From Trichomonas vaginalis G3 (taxonomy: Eukaryota; Parabasalia; Trichomonadida; Trichomonadidae): a stretch of DNA of 64,000 bases. Of this stretch, positions 30,676 through 39,834 are shown one piece after another (the stretch's first letter is position 1; each line of letters starts with the position of its first letter). The position numbers and the translations under genes were made by a program. The stretch spans positions 24,939,896 to 25,003,895 of the forward strand of contig NC_067206.1 in NCBI RefSeq assembly GCF_026262505.1, in the 5' to 3' direction. Under the pieces are notes generated by a model. The model had not been told where the DNA came from, searched no databases, and saw only the letters and a list, made by a program, of their open reading frames with translations.

Positions 30676-31503
30676 TTAATCAAATTTAACACTTCCTTTA
30701 TTTAAATCAACTATTATTTTTCCATGTTCACCTAATTGCTGATATTGTGTGTAAAGTTCATTAATGCTCATTGGTAAATTCACTTGATAAAGCATAACGT
30801 TCAACTGTTGACGACTAAACCCACTGAAAATGAAAAGGGTTGATAGATTTGATTTAATGTTTGTGCTTAATGCTTTGAAGTATTGAACAGCCATGAAGAA
30901 TGAACACTGAATGTGTCGACATTGAGTTAATAACTGATTAAAATATGATTTCTCATTTGTTATTAGTTTTGATTTCACTGCATCATCTAGAAAAATGAGT
31001 GAATGCAAAAATTCTCTATCAAAATTTGAAATAGAAAGTGTTTCAAATAATTCATCCCGTTGTTTATCAATAATTTTATCCTCTAATCCTTTTTTCTTGA
31101 TTGTATTATATAATTCTTTATACATTAAAAAGTTTTTTAAATAATCTTCTGCTTCTTCTTGTGATAAATAAATAATTGGAATTTTGATTAAATGCTTTAA
31201 AGATTCAAATGTATCATCTGAAGGTGAACCTGAACGGTTGATATAAATTAACACGTGTGAATAGGGGGAAGTGTTAGCAATAATGATAATTTGTTTTAAT
31301 ATCGTTAATGTTTTACCTTTATTTTGTTTACCAATTGCTGCAGTGATTGAATTTAAGTAACATTCAGAATATGGAATTTTCATTAATTTTTCCTTAGATA
31401 GAGCATTTCTATTATCACTCAATGCTTCATTAATCATATCATCTACGTATGTATTATATACTCCTGCTAATTCTTCATAAGGGGTGGATGAATTTAAATC
31501 CAT
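30676..31503 (-). CDS. FtsK/HerA (A32-like) packaging ATPase
   Basis: 275 codons. Walker A GKQNKGKT at residues 58-65 and Walker B LIFLDDAV at about 169-176, with QCRHIQCSFFMAVQYFKALS after it (a sensor-like segment ending in Q). This is the layout of Polinton and NCLDV A32-type genome-packaging ATPases. It lies directly downstream of the candidate major capsid gene, as is common in Polintons. Start GATTAAATG after a T-rich tract. Looks whole. Confidence 0.8.
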   Translation of the reverse strand: MDLNSSTPYEELAGVYNTYVDDMINEALSDNRNALSKEKLMKIPYSECYLNSITAAIGKQNKGKTLTILKQIIIIANTSPYSHVLIYINRSGSPSDDTFESLKHLIKIPIIYLSQEEAEDYLKNFLMYKELYNTIKKKGLEDKIIDKQRDELFETLSISNFDREFLHSLIFLDDAVKSKLITNEKSYFNQLLTQCRHIQCSFFMAVQYFKALSTNIKSNLSTLFIFSGFSRQQLNVMLYQVNLPMSINELYTQYQQLGEHGKIIVDLNKGSVKFD

Positions 31504-31527
31504 TTAATCAAAAATAAATTTATAATT

Positions 31528-33168
31528 TTAAACATTTCTATTCATCAATATTTCATCATATGAACTTCTATACTGTGGTGGTGTACCTGTTGGATAATAT
31601 TTCAAACCTTCATCCGGTGTCCATGTCCAATATGTAGTCCTAGTAAACCAAACCTGAGGAGGATTTGTCACCTTTGAACAGTAAGTGTCATTTACACCCT
31701 GAATGATTGGATAAGCTTTCACTTGTACTGTAACTTGTGAGTTGAAAGTTTCTAATCCATCAAAGAATATACCCGCTCCATCACGTTGAACTGGAATAGT
31801 GCATAAGAATGAAGTTTGGTCTTTCCATGTTCTAGTTAATGGCGTGCCATTATCATCATTCAGTGGTCTAGTTAATGAGTCCTCGTATTCTTCTGTGCAT
31901 TCATTCACTCCATCTAAATCAGAAGCTTGAAGCATACGTGTAAAGAATATGTCGCCCACTGTGGTCATCGCTTGATCGGGGAAGTTTCTGGAATCTATAG
32001 TGACCTGAAGACCTCGAAGCATTGGATTTTCTAAAACTGTTCTTTGCATTGCATTCTTCGGAAATGTTAACACAACATCTGTAACATTATGAAGAGCGTA
32101 TGAGAAATCTGAGCTAATACCTTCAGGAGTGATGCAACCTCCATTTAGTGAACGAACGTCAATATGTTGAGCTGGAATCATGAATGGATCTTCCTTACTG
32201 AATAAACGTGGTATTGCTTTAACTGATTCTTCAATTAAACCGTATCCTGGTGTAATGCATTTATCCTCTAAAACTTCCATCTTTGTGCATGAAATAATAA
32301 CGTTATCAACTTTTGCGTCAGCAGATGTAGCGGCTAAGCTTGTAATTAATTTGGCAGAAAGTCCGATTTGTTGGAATTTGCGATCATATTTATAAACATG
32401 ATTCATAATCTTTTCATAATTTCCATCAGTTATCTTTTCATAAACGTAATTTTGTAAATCAGCAACTCTTAACGGGTCAACCTGACAAAATACTAAAGTA
32501 TCCCTGAAAACATAATATTTAAGAATGATTTCACCAAATGATTTAGGATAATCATCGAACGCCTGAAATGCTAACAAATCATTTACCGGAATAATCATAT
32601 CAAAAGTGACATCAACTTCTTCATTTGCGTTCTTGAAAACTTCTGAAGGGTCAATATATTTACCACATACTGAGTTATCATATTTTTGAACATTATTATA
32701 TAACGAATGAACAAACTTTTTAACTTTCCTTTCTGATTTTGGTTTATATGTTGCAAATGCGAAAGATTCACGGGCGCAATCCATCTGAAGATAACCGGCA
32801 TCACCTCTTTCAGTTTCTACTTCTAATTGTTTAAAGCTTTGATTTGATGATTTGTAACCAACGAATAAACGCATGCATTTAAAAGCGGCATCACATGTGA
32901 AAGCTTTATTTGAAACTAGAGTTGCTTTAACTTTGCGTTTAATATATGTGTCACCTAATTGGTTCACATCATGAGCTGGATTTGTAATTCTTAAATGAGT
33001 TTGTTTATCATCAAAATATGGAGCATCAGAGTCATAGCATGAACTTTCAAGTTCTCTATAATATCTTCTACCGTCATTCTTTGCGAATATTTCATTTATC
33101 TTTTCGAATGAATGAAACACATTTCCATTAATCGGTTTGGTGTTTGGCACCAAATAGTTAGTCGTCAT
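31528..33168 (-). CDS. candidate double jelly-roll major capsid protein
   Basis: 546 codons, a usual size for Polinton major capsid proteins. It is strand-rich throughout, with DFSYALHNVTDVVLTFPKNA in the middle and FLCTIPVQRDGAGIFFDG near the C-terminus. The call rests on length, composition and position immediately upstream of the packaging ATPase; I cannot run a structure comparison. The start ATTAATAAATG follows a T-rich tract. Looks whole. Confidence 0.65.
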   Translation of the reverse strand: MTTNYLVPNTKPINGNVFHSFEKINEIFAKNDGRRYYRELESSCYDSDAPYFDDKQTHLRITNPAHDVNQLGDTYIKRKVKATLVSNKAFTCDAAFKCMRLFVGYKSSNQSFKQLEVETERGDAGYLQMDCARESFAFATYKPKSERKVKKFVHSLYNNVQKYDNSVCGKYIDPSEVFKNANEEVDVTFDMIIPVNDLLAFQAFDDYPKSFGEIILKYYVFRDTLVFCQVDPLRVADLQNYVYEKITDGNYEKIMNHVYKYDRKFQQIGLSAKLITSLAATSADAKVDNVIISCTKMEVLEDKCITPGYGLIEESVKAIPRLFSKEDPFMIPAQHIDVRSLNGGCITPEGISSDFSYALHNVTDVVLTFPKNAMQRTVLENPMLRGLQVTIDSRNFPDQAMTTVGDIFFTRMLQASDLDGVNECTEEYEDSLTRPLNDDNGTPLTRTWKDQTSFLCTIPVQRDGAGIFFDGLETFNSQVTVQVKAYPIIQGVNDTYCSKVTNPPQVWFTRTTYWTWTPDEGLKYYPTGTPPQYRSSYDEILMNRNV

Positions 33169-33237
33169 TTATTAATAAATAAAAAATCAAAATTAAAAGA
33201 TGAAAATGAATTTTTAATTTTGATGAAATAATCAACT

Positions 33238-33453
33238 ATGGCTGCAGGTATATTTAAGAAACTGTGGGATAAAGTAAAAAGAGGAGCGCATAAAATTTGG
33301 GAAACAATGAAGAAAGGAGCAAATTGGATATTTAAGAATAAAGAAGCAATTAGTGACGTTGCTGAATCAATAACGCCAAAAGCTGCCCCAATAAGAGAAA
33401 TATTAAATAAAGGAGAAAAAGTTTATCAAAGACTTCAACCGATACTAAGATAA
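33238..33453 (+). CDS. amphipathic virion-like peptide, 71 codons
   Basis: MAAGIFKKLWDKVKRGAHKI then more Trp/Lys-rich helix (KGANWIFKNKE). The N-terminus MAAGxFKKLWD is shared with the oppositely oriented protein at 33478-33711. Strongly basic amphipathic helix, of the sort used by small virion proteins that disturb membranes or bind DNA; inference only. Confidence 0.65.
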   Translation: MAAGIFKKLWDKVKRGAHKIWETMKKGANWIFKNKEAISDVAESITPKAAPIREILNKGEKVYQRLQPILR

Positions 33454-33477
33454 AAATAATATTTATTTTTCCACTAT

Positions 33478-33711
33478 CTACCCCCCTATTTTATTAAGTA
33501 TTCCTTCAGCAATTCCACCAACTGCGTTACCCACTTGTGCTCCCATCGCCGGATTACCTGCTTTAGTACCTAATACTCCACCTATGATAGTTCCTGCCGT
33601 TTTCGCTACTGGTGCCAAAAAGTTTGCAACGGGTTTAATAATATTTTTATGAACCCAACCTGCAGCTTTCTTAATTCCATCCCACAGTTTCTTAAAGAAT
33701 CCTGCCGCCAT
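33478..33711 (-). CDS. amphipathic plus glycine-rich hydrophobic peptide, 77 codons
   Basis: MAAGFFKKLWDGIKKAAGWV followed by a hydrophobic, glycine-rich tail (GTIIGGVLGTKAG, VGNAVGGIAEGIL). Paralogue of 33238-33453 over the first dozen residues. The tail could insert into membranes, like lytic virion peptides. Convergent with its paralogue, 24 bp apart. Confidence 0.65.
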   Translation of the reverse strand: MAAGFFKKLWDGIKKAAGWVHKNIIKPVANFLAPVAKTAGTIIGGVLGTKAGNPAMGAQVGNAVGGIAEGILNKIGG

Positions 33712-33777
33712 TTTTGATTTAATATTAATTAAAAAATATATTTCATCACTTATATTCTAATTTTTATTTAATGATAA

Positions 33778-34146
33778 ATGAAACCGATTTTAAAAATAAA
33801 TGAAACAGAGGAGGAAGAAATAAATGAAAGTGAAAATGTTCAACAAAAAATAAACGTTGTTAAACCAATTACTGAAATAAAAATTTTTTCATCTGTTGAA
33901 GAATTTAATGACTATTATGCTAATAATAAAAAATTATTTGAAGAATTGACAACGTGTAAATTGAATAAAATGTTTAAAGTTAATGGATTCAAAATTTCAA
34001 AAATAAAGGGGGTGGTTAGTTTGAAATCTATTCCTCAATCAAGAATCACCTCATTAATGAAAATAGATGATTTAACAAAAAGAATAGAAGAGATTGAAGA
34101 AAAAATGAATCAAATAATTGATTTCATAAATTCAAATAATCATTAG
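33778..34146 (+). CDS. 122-codon protein next to the right terminal repeat
   Basis: Starts MKPILKINETEEEEINESEN, with a middle domain (KIFSSVEEFNDYYANNKKLF to GVVSLKSIPQSRI) and a short C-terminal coiled coil (IDDLTKRIEEIEEKMNQIID). It ends 20 bp before the terminal repeat. Its first 18 residues equal those of the 51-codon gene in copy A. Function unknown; nearness to the end would fit a regulator or terminus-binding protein. Confidence 0.6.
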   Translation: MKPILKINETEEEEINESENVQQKINVVKPITEIKIFSSVEEFNDYYANNKKLFEELTTCKLNKMFKVNGFKISKIKGVVSLKSIPQSRITSLMKIDDLTKRIEEIEEKMNQIIDFINSNNH

Positions 34147-34166
34147 CTTCTTAAAGTTCTATGTTG

Positions 34167-34372
34167 ATTCTGAGACATGAATGTTTAAAGTTTATTTTTT
34201 TATTTCATTATGGTAGTGAATCTTTTACTCGTTTATGAGGTCTTTGATTATGACTCCATTGATTCCATTCAGGATTTAAACAATGTTTAATTAATCGCGG
34301 AATATCTGACATCATCTATATATAGCTTCTTTTATAAAAGATAAAAAAATAAATTATTTTAAAATTAATGTG
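34167..34372 (-). repeat. right terminal inverted repeat of copy B
   Basis: Perfect reverse complement of 14618-14823. The tip TTAATGTG is echoed by a second TTTAATGTG about 7 bp farther out. Confidence 0.93.
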
Positions 34373-34829
34373 TTAATTTTTAATGTGTTTAGTATATAAA
34401 TATTTATTACTAATTTATTTAATAATGTCGCGCTTTCTTACGAATTCATGACTTAAAAAACGTAAGAAAAAATTTTTATATCATTTATATATAGAAGATG
34501 TGAAAATATACCTTCGTCTATATATAGATGCAACAAAAAAAGTCACACAACCCTTCCTATCCTACTACTAAGGAAAATATTGATGCATATCCCATGAAAA
34601 TATGATTTTGCGTTTAACGAGGATTGGGAGCCTAAGCTGATGCTAAAAAATACGAAAAACTCTGTGATAAAATACAAATTTTTTTCATCTTTTTTTTGCT
34701 CTTAGAATTGGAAGGCCTGTTCAGCTTGCTTTTAAACGCATGCTTTCGATGATAATATAAATTGATATAACACAAAAAAAAGTAAATATAATTATTAAAT
34801 TTTCATAAATAAATAATACAAACAAGAAT
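34373..34829. other. gene-free flank right of copy B
   Basis: AT-rich, no gene. Contains a copy of the 21-bp sequence also at 14581-14601 (here 34533-34553) and two CTATATATAGA-type motifs. Confidence 0.7.
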
Positions 34830-35705
34830 TTAATGTGCAGTAGCTCCTGAAGGAGGTGGTGCAGAAGATCTAACGCGATTTGAGGTTGGAGTAGCAACAG
34901 ATGGCTTTATTGCACCAGCATTTAATTTATTAAGGGCAAAAGACTGAGCTGGTACAACTGTTGCTGTGGTCTCGCCAAATAGATCGATATCTTCAATCCA
35001 TTTTTGTAATTTCGCGTTTTTATCAGAAATATATTGGTTATATAGTAATTTAATATTCTCTGCATATGACATATCGTCCTGACTAGTGAATTCAAACTTT
35101 TCTTCGAGTTTATTTTCATCCAAATTTAATTTGTCAAGCATATGCTTTCTAGTTTCCTCGTACTTTCGTCGCAGGTTTGATACTTTAGAACTGCATCGAA
35201 GAATGGCTCTATGTTCTTGTAATAGGGTCGCACCTAACGAATCCAGAGAATTATTGCCATCTAACGATAGGAGACTACTTTGCACGTTTGATATATTAGT
35301 GTCTAATTCTCTAAATTCATTTTTGAGCTTTTTGAAAAAGCGAAGAATAAATGGAGTGGGAGTTGATCTCGCATGAGTTGCATTTCCAAGATCTATAGAT
35401 GAGTTATGCAATTCCTCTTGTAAAGACCTTTTAATTTTGAATCCGTTATCAACTTTATTAGCAAGAGAAGTCAAAGCGCCAAACAATGTTTGTTTTGTAT
35501 CTTCTTTAATCTGTTCTAAAGAACTGTCAATGAATGCTGAATCATCTGGCAATTCATACGTTTCATAATTTAAAATGGAATTAAATATGCTTACTATTTT
35601 TCCAGCTGTTTCATTTTTAAGCTCTTCAATAAGCATTGTTTCATTTACTATTTCTTCTGGCTCTTCTGCTGGCTTTGCTCCCAATCGGAGGCTCATGAAC
35701 AACAT
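34830..35705 (-). CDS. coiled-coil protein, host, unrecognised
   Basis: 291 codons starting MLFMSLRLGAKPAEEPEEIV (a second ATG follows three codons later). Acidic N-terminus, helical core with heptads (about 120-230: FRELDTNISNVQSSLLSLDG, SSKVSNLRRKYEETRKHML), and a low-complexity Ala/Pro/Ser tail (SSAPPPSGATAH). The shape recalls coiled-coil nucleoporins of the Nup54/58/62 group, but I cannot support that beyond resemblance. First host gene right of the Mavericks. Confidence 0.65.
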   Translation of the reverse strand: MLFMSLRLGAKPAEEPEEIVNETMLIEELKNETAGKIVSIFNSILNYETYELPDDSAFIDSSLEQIKEDTKQTLFGALTSLANKVDNGFKIKRSLQEELHNSSIDLGNATHARSTPTPFILRFFKKLKNEFRELDTNISNVQSSLLSLDGNNSLDSLGATLLQEHRAILRCSSKVSNLRRKYEETRKHMLDKLNLDENKLEEKFEFTSQDDMSYAENIKLLYNQYISDKNAKLQKWIEDIDLFGETTATVVPAQSFALNKLNAGAIKPSVATPTSNRVRSSAPPPSGATAH

Positions 35706-36273
35706 TCACCGCTAGAGATTTGTATGTTACCGATTGCATGTTGGAAACAGCAGTTGGAAACACCATGTCTTAAGGATCAATATATGTCACTTAATAAGTC
35801 TAGTTCTTTTGTCATATAAAATGAAGATAATTATCATAGGAGAATTCATAATATTCTTGGTATTTTTGTGTGTATTTTACGGGTACATAATAAACTTATA
35901 TGTCACATAGAAAGACTGTGAATCGAGAAATGATCCCTAATTTTCAATCGGATGATTTTGTCACTTTTGATAAGATTTTATCCTTCGACTAATATATATG
36001 AGAAAAGATGATTTTAAATTCTTTGTATTCAATTATATAACAAAATTGAATGATATATCAATTCTTAGTTGAATATATTTGTCTCAGATACTATAGTACA
36101 TTAAAATTTTCTAAAGAAAACCAATGAAATTGCCATTAATCATTTCAGATTTTAATTGAATTTTTTTACAATAATCTGTATCCCCACAAACCCGAAACAT
36201 AGATAACAGTCTTAAAATACGTTGTATAATATAATTATGAAAGTTTGTCTATCTCTGATTTTTACAATAATCG
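35706..36273. other. intergenic region
   Basis: AT-rich divergent intergenic DNA between the coiled-coil gene and the phosphatase gene. Nothing recognised apart from the initiator at its right edge. Confidence 0.7.
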
Positions 36274-36285
36274 TCACTCTATTCA
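36274..36285 (+). promoter_or_regulatory. initiator-like motif of the phosphatase gene
   Basis: TCACTCTATTCA, 14 bp before the ATG at 36299; agrees with the trichomonad initiator pattern TCAYTWY. Confidence 0.55.
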
Positions 36286-36298
36286 ATTACTTTTGGAA

Positions 36299-37234
36299 AT
36301 GAGCTCACCAATAAATGCGGACTCTATCATGAAGCATATCATGGATGGAATCACTCCTACAGTTGAAGAGATCAATTGGATTAATATTAAAGCGAAAGCG
36401 ATGTTCGAAAAGCTTCCTAACGTCGTTTCAGTTCAACCTCCAATCACAATCTGTGGCGATATCCATGGCCAATTCAAGGATTTGATGGAGCTCTTCAAGA
36501 TTGGTGGAGATGTACCTATGACAAACTACTTGTTCCTCGGTGATTATGTAGATAGAGGTTCCCAATCAATTGAAACAGTTTCTTATCTTTTCTGCCTTAA
36601 GTTGAAGTATCCGAACAACATTACCCTTCTCCGTGGTAACCATGAAAGTGCAGGAATTTCTCAAATCTTTGGTTTCCGCGATGAAGTTGTTGCAAGATAT
36701 AGAAATGATGATGTTTGGCAGACATATACAAATACATTCAACTTCCTTCCTCTCGCTGCTATTGTTGGAGAGAAAATATTATGCGTCCATGCTGGTCTTT
36801 CACCAAGAATCAAAACAATCGATGATATTCAGAAACTCGATCGTTTCAGGGAAATCCCACATGAAGGCCCAATGTGCGACTTAATGTGGAGTGATCCCAC
36901 CCCAACGCCAGGCTTCCAACCATCTGCAAGAGAAGCTGGATACCAATTCGGCCCAGATATTACAGCTGGATGGAACAAGGAAAATGGACTTGAACTTACA
37001 GCTCGTGGCCATCAGTTAGTTATGTCTGGCCTTGAATACGGTCACAATAACCAAATTGTTACTATTTTCTCTGCTCCAGATTACTGCAGAAGATGCGGAA
37101 ACTCTGCTGGTATTCTAGAATTAGATGAAAATATGAAACGTAAAGAAATCCGCTTCGAAACACCAAAAGAGGTTGATGAAGAAGCTGACCAAATTCCAAA
37201 GTACTTCAGTTTCGATCTCCCAGAAGATGAGTAA
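36299..37234 (+). CDS. PP2A-type serine/threonine protein phosphatase catalytic subunit
   Basis: 311 codons from the ATG of MSSPINADSIMKHIM; this start is chosen because an initiator motif lies just upstream and the length matches the family (about 305-310). Metallophosphatase signatures in order: GDIHGQ, GDYVDRG, RGNHE, the HAGLSP loop and CDLMWSDP, then SAPDYCRRCGN. These place it in the PP2A/PP4/PP6 branch. It removes phosphate from Ser/Thr residues using two metal ions, usually with regulatory subunits. The C-terminus ends YFSFDLPEDE rather than the canonical YFL of PP2A, so the tail that is normally methylated is not standard. Confidence 0.92.
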   Translation: MSSPINADSIMKHIMDGITPTVEEINWINIKAKAMFEKLPNVVSVQPPITICGDIHGQFKDLMELFKIGGDVPMTNYLFLGDYVDRGSQSIETVSYLFCLKLKYPNNITLLRGNHESAGISQIFGFRDEVVARYRNDDVWQTYTNTFNFLPLAAIVGEKILCVHAGLSPRIKTIDDIQKLDRFREIPHEGPMCDLMWSDPTPTPGFQPSAREAGYQFGPDITAGWNKENGLELTARGHQLVMSGLEYGHNNQIVTIFSAPDYCRRCGNSAGILELDENMKRKEIRFETPKEVDEEADQIPKYFSFDLPEDE

Positions 37235-37760
37235 CTAAATTCAATATTGTTCTGTTTCGAATTTAGTCAAACTTTAACAAATTTCCAAAAAATAAATCTA
37301 CCCGTTTTAAAATATACGTTTTACTAGATTTTTATCAATATGGGTTAATAAAATATGATCTTGTTATCAGTTCCTTAAAATATAAGATGGAAAAATAAAT
37401 TCTTTTAATATATGTTCAAAAAGAGTGTTGACATCTAGACATTTCCATTACTGGGCTAAATATGATTTCATTTATTTCCAAATATAGATCCAAGGTGATG
37501 TGATTTTTGCATCCCTGGGATGGACGATACACCCAAAGTGTCACCTTTTTTGGGATAACATGAATTTTAAATATCATGAGAGTTCTGCAAACCATATGCA
37601 CAATATCTATTCAGCCTGACTTCTTGTATATATGAGTTAGACTTCTTAAATATTGTGCTTGGGGCGATATAAGTATTTCCGAGATTACCATCGTGCTCTA
37701 TAGTATGCTACTTCTCCCTGGTTCTAGCTCAGTTCCAAGGATATTGGCGTTCAAGGATTT
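37235..37760. other. intergenic region
   Basis: No gene seen. AT-rich, leading into the hairpin cluster. Confidence 0.6.
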
Positions 37761-38500
37761 GGCAAGGTCCTTCCGAAGTCTCTCATTCGATGAGAGATTT
37801 CGGAAGAATCTTGCCTTAAAGTACTCCAACTCTTGTTCTTTTGTTCCTAAATAGTGAGAAAAGTTATTTGACTACTTAAGGTAGAGATTATCCGAGGTCC
37901 CTCATTTGATGAGAGGCCTCGGATAATCTCTGCTTTAAAATTGTACACTTGTAGTCCATGAGAGTGTAAGTATACATTGATAGGACAGTTTTCTTCTGAA
38001 GTCTTAGATTTGATGAGAACCTCAGAAGAAAACTGTCATATTTTATAGTAAAAGGAGTTTCAGGAGCTCCAAAGCTCCCTTTCGTAAGGATTAGGAGCTT
38101 TGGAGCTCCTGGTTCGTAGATGTGTTTCGCATCTTTCATCAGCAAAGGACATTTACCATCTGGGACTCTGTTGATGGAGACTCAGGAGCTCCAAAGCTCC
38201 CTTTAGTAAGGATTAGAAGCTTTGAAGCTCCTGGTTCGTAGACGTGTTTCGCATCTTTCATCAGAAGAGGCCCAAATGGTAAATAGCCTCTGCTGATGAG
38301 CTTCAGGAGCTCCAAGACTCCCTCTCGTAACGATTAGGAGCTTTGTAGCTCCTGAAGGTAAGGTAGGATTGCTCTGATCTCTAATCAGTAGATGCCATGC
38401 CTCATTATGAACTCTACTGACAAGAGATCAAGAGCTCCAAGGACTCCTTTTTTAGTTAGTGGCGTTCTCACCATTTAGTAGGATTGCTGATCCTACTAAT
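37761..38500 (+). repeat. cluster of long hairpins
   Basis: At least seven stem-loops in about 740 bp. First type, with loops around CTCAT-TyG-ATGAGAG: 37761-37815, 37883-37931 and 37984-38037, each with a different outer stem of 15-18 bp. Second type, CAGGAGCTCC...GGAGCTCCTG: 38061-38111 (18 perfect pairs), 38183-38233 and 38301-38357. In between are 38259-38298 (CATCAGAAGAGGC/GCCTCTGCTGATG) and 38477-38498. GTGTTTCGCATCTTTCATCA is repeated at about 38122 and 38244. No protein frame explains the region. It may be a structured RNA gene or a repeat family. Confidence 0.8.
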
Positions 38501-39834
38501 GAAGTGATCACTTAGTATACGTTTTGAATAAATTGAATTTTTTTTAGAATTTAGTATTTTTTATAGACATCACATGTATATTATAAATACATAAATATAT
38601 TCTTTAATTCAAAAAATTCAATTCGGTTTTGGGATGGGCATCCCAGCCCCAAGTATTCAATTTTATTCAATTTTTAAAGAATTTTGGGTTGGGATGCCCA
38701 GACCAAAACAAGCTTTATATTTTGATGTGTAGATACGTATGTGTGCATCATTGTTGTGTTATATATTATGTTTTTAATGAAAAAAAATCTGATTCAAAAA
38801 AAATTATCACTAATTAGTTGATAATATAAAGAAAAAATAGATAAATTGTATGTTTTGAGAGTATTTATCCACATTCACTCATATGAATTTCATTAAATAG
38901 TGTCTTTTTACTCCCAAATTTATTTTGAATTATTGAAATCAAAGAAAAAAAATCAGAAAAATTTCTCGAAATTTTTATTTTCAAAAAAAATTTGGATTTT
39001 ATATTGAAAACTGACACTGGGAGGACGATAGGGCTGGGATTGGAGATACCCCGCTCACTTGGGAAAAATACGGATCTATATTTCCAAATTTTTTTCAAAA
39101 ATTAGAAAATGAAAATAATTTTCTTGAAAATTTACCTTATTTTTTATATTTCGGAAAAATTTTGGAATTTTTGAAGAATTTAATTCTATGAAAATATGCA
39201 ATTTTATGTAAAAGACATATTTTTGCTTAGATTTTTAATATTTGTCATTTTTCATTTATATTTTCTTTTGAATATAATAAATATAAATATTTCATGAGCA
39301 AAAACCACATAACTTTCCGAATATACCCATAATCATAGGGTTTCAGGTAATATATCGATGAAATTTTAATCAGAAAATCTTCTTCGGTATTGTTTCCACA
39401 AATACAGCATCTTCCAGACACACCTATACATGAAATAATTGGCTACGAAAAACCCCTAAGGAAAACTATCATTCAGTTAAATTTGTTTGTGAGACAAATA
39501 ATTCAGATTGAGAATTCTTCTATTCTCCAATAAACGCAACTCTGTAGCTACTCAGATATCGGACAATCTGTAAGAGGAGAGATATTTAATTTTGATTTCT
39601 TTAGAAAACAAAGAATCACTTAATCCACTGAGGCAAGGTGAATAAAACTAGATTTTTAGAAAGTTTAGAACTCTAAAACTACTCTAAACTCTTTAATTAA
39701 AGAAAAATAATTTTCAAATATTTCAAAATTTGCATTATATTGCATTATGCAGTTCATCTATTCAATACAGATGATATACTCATATAGTCCAATTTGGTTT
39801 CCCATTGAGCTGGATTCATCAAGAATGTAAAATT
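38501..39834. other. intergenic region with one large inverted repeat
   Basis: Very AT-rich, no gene seen. Bases 38626-38652 (TTTTGGGATGGGCATCCCAG and on) and 38683-38708 are inverted copies of one another, making a long imperfect hairpin. Confidence 0.6.

Larger units (their letters stand above)
14618..34372. mobile_element. Maverick/Polinton copy B, both ends present
   Basis: A 19.8-kb virus-like DNA element bounded by 206-bp perfect terminal inverted repeats. Order: unknown coiled-coil gene, polymerase B, integrase, SH3-like companion and 79-codon-type gene on the plus strand; degraded small gene, 65-codon gene and KilA-N/T5orf172 gene on minus; primase-helicase on plus; 48-codon gene, fibre, two to three virion genes, packaging ATPase and candidate capsid on minus; small amphipathic proteins near the right end. 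No Ulp1/adenovirus-type protease was recognised. It is a fossil: about ten or more breaks, mostly in the polymerase-integrase half, while the capsid half looks open. The identical terminal repeats argue for a recent insertion. Confidence 0.92.

Noticed and set aside
7917-34146. Ulp1/adenovirus-type maturation protease expected in a Polinton
   Set aside because: No protein shows the His-Asp-Cys order with the expected spacing; I could not assign it to any frame.
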